A stretch of DNA of 8,365 nucleotides from Candidatus Aminicenantota bacterium. GTDB lineage: Bacteria; Acidobacteriota; Aminicenantia; UBA2199. The translations under genes were made by a program, and so were the position numbers. Under the pieces are notes generated by a model that saw only the letters and a list, made by a program, of their open reading frames with translations, was not told the DNA's origin and ran no database searches. Positions 5,909 to 8,365 of this stretch are shown in pieces (positions within the stretch are counted from its first letter, which is position 1; every line of letters starts with the position of its first letter). The DNA lies in the NCBI GenBank assembly GCA_023136725.1, contig JAGLQR010000056.1, forward strand, positions 1 to 8,365, written 5' to 3'.

Positions 5909-7057
5909 ATGGCACTACCTCTTCCTCAGTTATTAAAAATCATGATCGATGAAGGTGGTACCGATCTTCATGTTACAACTAATTCGCCACCTGTTATAAG
6001 GGTTCATGGCGGGCTACGGAAAATTGATCATCCGATTTTAACACCTGCGGAAACAAAACAGATCATATATAGTGTGCTTAGTGATAATCAGAAATATAAG
6101 TTTGAAGAAAGTTGGGAACTTGATTTTTCATTCGGAATCAAGGGAGTTGCCAGATTCAGAGCAAATGTATTCATGCAGAGAGGAGCTGTTGCCGGCGCGT
6201 TCAGAAGGATCCCTTATGAGATCTGGGGTTTTGAGAAACTCGGGTTACCTCCTGTTGTCGGTACTCTTGCTGATAAACCGAGGGGTCTGGTTCTGGTAAC
6301 GGGGCCAACCGGTTCAGGAAAAACTACTACTTTAGCTTCTTTGATCGATAAAATAAATAAGGAAAAGGCATTACACATAATAACAATTGAAGATCCGATA
6401 GAATATCTACATTCACACCGTAAAGCATTAATAAACCAGCGGGAGCTTCATGCTGATACTAAAGGATTTGCACCTGCATTGAGATCTGTTTTGAGAGAGG
6501 ATCCTGATGTTGTTCTTATCGGGGAGATGAGAGATCTTGAAACTATACAATCAGCGATCACGATTGCTGAAACCGGCCATTTGACATTCGGAACTCTTCA
6601 CACAAATTCTGCTTCTCAGACAATCAACAGGATCATAGATGTTTTTCCTCCTCACCAGCAGGATCAGGTCAGAACACAATTATCAATGAACATTGAAGGT
6701 ATTATTACTCAGGCATTATTGCCAAAAGCTGGTGGCCGGGGCAGATGCCTTGCAGTTGAAGTTCTTATTCCCAATCCTGCAATCCGGCATCTGATAAGAG
6801 ATAATAAGATTCATCAAATTTACTCAACAATGCAGACCGGTCAGGAAAAATATGGAATGATAACATTTAATCAGTCTCTTGCCAGCCTCCATTTTAAACG
6901 TGAGATTACACTTGATTATGCTTTGTCAATTTCTCACAATCCGGAAGAACTTAATGAATTGATAAAAAGAGGTGCCGGAGCATTAACTACTCAATTTAAA
7001 CCAAATTATGCATCAAGGTCCAATCAGGATCCTGGTGATCAGTTTCATAACTTTTAG
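5909..7057 (+). CDS. pilT: Type IV pilus retraction ATPase PilT
   Basis: PilT is the hexameric ATPase that depolymerises the pilus, giving twitching motility and retraction-dependent functions such as DNA uptake. The 382-residue product shows the N-terminal PAS-like region with GGTDLHVT (16-23), Walker A GPTGSGKT (132-139), EDPIEY (161-166), Walker B VVLIGEMRDLET (201-212), the His box GHLTFGTLHTNSA (223-235), and the PilT-specific AIRHLIRD (291-298, the AIRNLIRE motif), followed by MQTGQEKYGM (308-317). That motif and the absence of an MshEN domain and zinc cysteines separate it from PilB. The C-terminal tail beyond about residue 353 is polar, low in complexity and somewhat longer than in typical PilT of about 345-370 residues. 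It follows pilB by 10 nt with a strong Shine-Dalgarno, so it belongs to the same operon. Confidence 0.96.
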   Translation: MALPLPQLLKIMIDEGGTDLHVTTNSPPVIRVHGGLRKIDHPILTPAETKQIIYSVLSDNQKYKFEESWELDFSFGIKGVARFRANVFMQRGAVAGAFRRIPYEIWGFEKLGLPPVVGTLADKPRGLVLVTGPTGSGKTTTLASLIDKINKEKALHIITIEDPIEYLHSHRKALINQRELHADTKGFAPALRSVLREDPDVVLIGEMRDLETIQSAITIAETGHLTFGTLHTNSASQTINRIIDVFPPHQQDQVRTQLSMNIEGIITQALLPKAGGRGRCLAVEVLIPNPAIRHLIRDNKIHQIYSTMQTGQEKYGMITFNQSLASLHFKREITLDYALSISHNPEELNELIKRGAGALTTQFKPNYASRSNQDPGDQFHNF

Positions 7058-7061
7058 GGGG
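7056..7061 (+). promoter_or_regulatory. Shine-Dalgarno of pilC
   Basis: AGGGGG lies 4 nt before the ATG at 7066 and overlaps the pilT stop codon. It supports the pilC start and termination-reinitiation within the operon. Confidence 0.75.
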
Positions 7062-7065
7062 AATA

Positions 7066-8277
7066 ATGCCTATATTTAAGTACAAGGGTAAAAACAGAAT
7101 AGGTAATATAATTGAAGGGGAAAGAAGGGCGCGAAATAAAAAAGAAATTATAGATCTACTAGAGAAAGAGCAGATACAGGTGCTTCAGGTCGACAGGAAA
7201 GGTTCTGAGTTTTCTATCCCTTTTATTACCGGAAAGCCGAAAGCAAAGGTGACATTGAGAGACCTTACGGTTTTTAACAGGCAATTATCGGTTATGTTCA
7301 ATGCCGGTCTGCCAATTACTCAGGGATTAGGAATATTATCCACTCAACAAAAAAATAAAGGTTTCAGGGATGCACTTGATGATATAAGAAAAGATGTTGA
7401 AGGCGGATCAAATTTATCGAATGCCCTCAGGAAATTCCCGAACATCTTTAATGAGCTTTACACAAGTATGGTTCAGGCAGGTGAGGCTTCAGGTAATCTT
7501 GATACGATTCTTATGCGTCTTTCACAATATATGGAAAACATGGCAAGACTGCTCGGAAAGATAAAATCTGCAATGACCTATCCGATTGCCGTATTAATAA
7601 TAGCACTGGTTATGACAGGAGTAATTCTTATCAAAGTTGTTCCTACATTTCAGGATCTGTTTGAACAACTGGGGGCATCTCTGCCTGCAGCAACGCAATT
7701 TGTTGTAGATGCATCTGAATTCCTAAGAGGAAACCTGACACTTATATTTATAGCCTCTATTGGGCTATTCTTTGCTTTTAAGTCTTATAACAGAACATAT
7801 AAGGGGAGAAGAGTCATTGACAGCTTAAAGTTAAAAATGCCGGTTCTCGGAGAATTGCTTATAAAGTCCGGTGTAGCAAGAGTTACAAGAACACTTGAAA
7901 CACTTCTTAATTCGGGTGTTGAGATAATCGAAAGCATGACGATTACAGCAAAAACATCCGGTAATTCGATCATTGAAGATTCAGTTCTGAGAAGCCGGGC
8001 TTCGGTTCAGGAAGGTAAACCTCTGGGTGAATCATGGGAGGAGGAAAAAATCTTTCCTTTTATGGTTACGCAAATGGTTTCAGTAGGTGAGCAGACAGGT
8101 GCTTTGTCCTCTATGTTAGGGAAAATAGCAGATTTCTATGACGAGGAGGTTGAACAATCCGTCAGTGCACTAATATCGCTTATGGAACCGATAATGATCG
8201 TTATTCTCGGTGGACTTGTTGGTGGTATCGTTGTAGCGATGTATCTTCCGATGTTTGATATTATTGGGAAAGTTTAA
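7066..8277 (+). CDS. pilC: Type IV pilus inner-membrane platform protein PilC
   Basis: PilC (GspF family) is the inner-membrane platform on which PilB and PilT act to insert or extract pilins. The 403-residue product is full length. It opens with the family start MPIFKYKGKNRIGNIIEG and has two T2SF domains (about 67-190 and 270-392). Each carries the expected cytoplasmic motif: QAGEASGNLD (137-146) and VGEQTGAL (340-347). Three membrane helices are visible, at about 171-191 (after MTYP), 222-239 and 375-395, with the C-terminal GGLVGGIVVAMYLPMFDI typical of the family. It follows pilT by 8 nt. No truncation or missing motif is apparent. Confidence 0.96.
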   Translation: MPIFKYKGKNRIGNIIEGERRARNKKEIIDLLEKEQIQVLQVDRKGSEFSIPFITGKPKAKVTLRDLTVFNRQLSVMFNAGLPITQGLGILSTQQKNKGFRDALDDIRKDVEGGSNLSNALRKFPNIFNELYTSMVQAGEASGNLDTILMRLSQYMENMARLLGKIKSAMTYPIAVLIIALVMTGVILIKVVPTFQDLFEQLGASLPAATQFVVDASEFLRGNLTLIFIASIGLFFAFKSYNRTYKGRRVIDSLKLKMPVLGELLIKSGVARVTRTLETLLNSGVEIIESMTITAKTSGNSIIEDSVLRSRASVQEGKPLGESWEEEKIFPFMVTQMVSVGEQTGALSSMLGKIADFYDEEVEQSVSALISLMEPIMIVILGGLVGGIVVAMYLPMFDIIGKV

Positions 8278-8312
8278 AACTTTAAGGTTAATTTATATTT
8301 TAGATAAGGAAA

Positions 8313-8365
8313 TTGATCCAGTTAGAAGATAAAGAAATAAAACGGCGTTTTTTACTTATAAATTC
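8313..8365 (+). CDS. Possible start of a further gene (partial)
   Basis: An open frame runs from a TTG at 8313 to the window end, giving MIQLEDKEIKRRFLLIN. The nearest in-frame stop upstream is TAG at 8301. AAGGA (8306-8310) is a Shine-Dalgarno-like sequence but ends only 2 nt before the TTG, closer than usual. In Myxococcus and Geobacter pilBTC is followed by the sensor kinase pilS, and a short basic segment before a membrane helix would suit that. Seventeen codons are too few to identify the protein. Confidence 0.3.
   Translation, partial: MIQLEDKEIKRRFLLIN

Noticed and set aside
6072..6299. Second + strand frame inside pilT
   Set aside because: It overlaps the conserved N-terminal half of pilT, has no ribosome-binding site and no recognisable motif.
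8341..8354. AAAAC-GGC-GTTTT with trailing T as a terminator
   Set aside because: The stem is 5 bp of mostly A-T pairs, and it lies inside the open frame that starts at 8313.
1..8365. CRISPR array, transposon, phage or tRNA
   Set aside because: No direct-repeat array, terminal inverted repeats, transposase or integrase motifs, or tRNA-like cloverleaf were seen on either strand.

Overview
This is an AT-rich window (roughly 37-38% GC by eye) from a Gram-negative bacterium. All recognisable genes lie on the + strand. An outer-membrane beta-barrel protein and type IV pilus motor genes indicate a two-membrane cell. The PilB resembles the Geobacter/Myxococcus type, and the gene order pilB-pilT-pilC also matches those lineages. 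The low GC, a DPPR-synthase-type UbiA protein and a PorV/FadL-like barrel would also fit an uncultured FCB-type phylum. I cannot fix the phylum from sequence alone.

Layout. (1) 3-1312: the 3' half of ruvA and a complete ruvB, overlapping by 4 bp; together these encode the Holliday-junction branch-migration motor. (2) 1380-2921: a UbiA-superfamily membrane transferase most like decaprenyl-phosphate phosphoribosyltransferase. Nine bases later, in the same frame, comes a 217-residue helical-repeat (HEAT-like) protein of unknown function with a visible internal duplication. (3) 2972-4141: a secreted outer-membrane beta-barrel protein with its own promoter. (4) 4183-8277: a compact pilB-pilT-pilC operon encoding the extension ATPase, the retraction ATPase and the inner-membrane platform protein of a type IV pilus. 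(5) 8278-8365: a short spacer and the probable start of another gene, cut off by the window end.

The most interesting signal is regulatory. Each of the three genes that follow a non-coding gap (ubiA-like, the barrel gene, pilB) has a good -10 hexamer ending only 6, 8 and 7 nt before the A of its ATG, with a matching -35 element 16-17 bp upstream and no Shine-Dalgarno sequence. They would be transcribed as leaderless or nearly leaderless mRNAs. The operon-internal genes pilT and pilC instead have clear purine-rich ribosome-binding sites. In the barrel and pilB promoters, a run of T or A begins at the last base of the -35 box and fills part of the spacer, and the barrel gene carries a G7 run near its 3' end. 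These are possible slippage sites in surface-structure genes.

I see no mobile element, CRISPR array, tRNA or rRNA, and no convincing intrinsic terminator. No non-coding stretch exceeds 90 bases.
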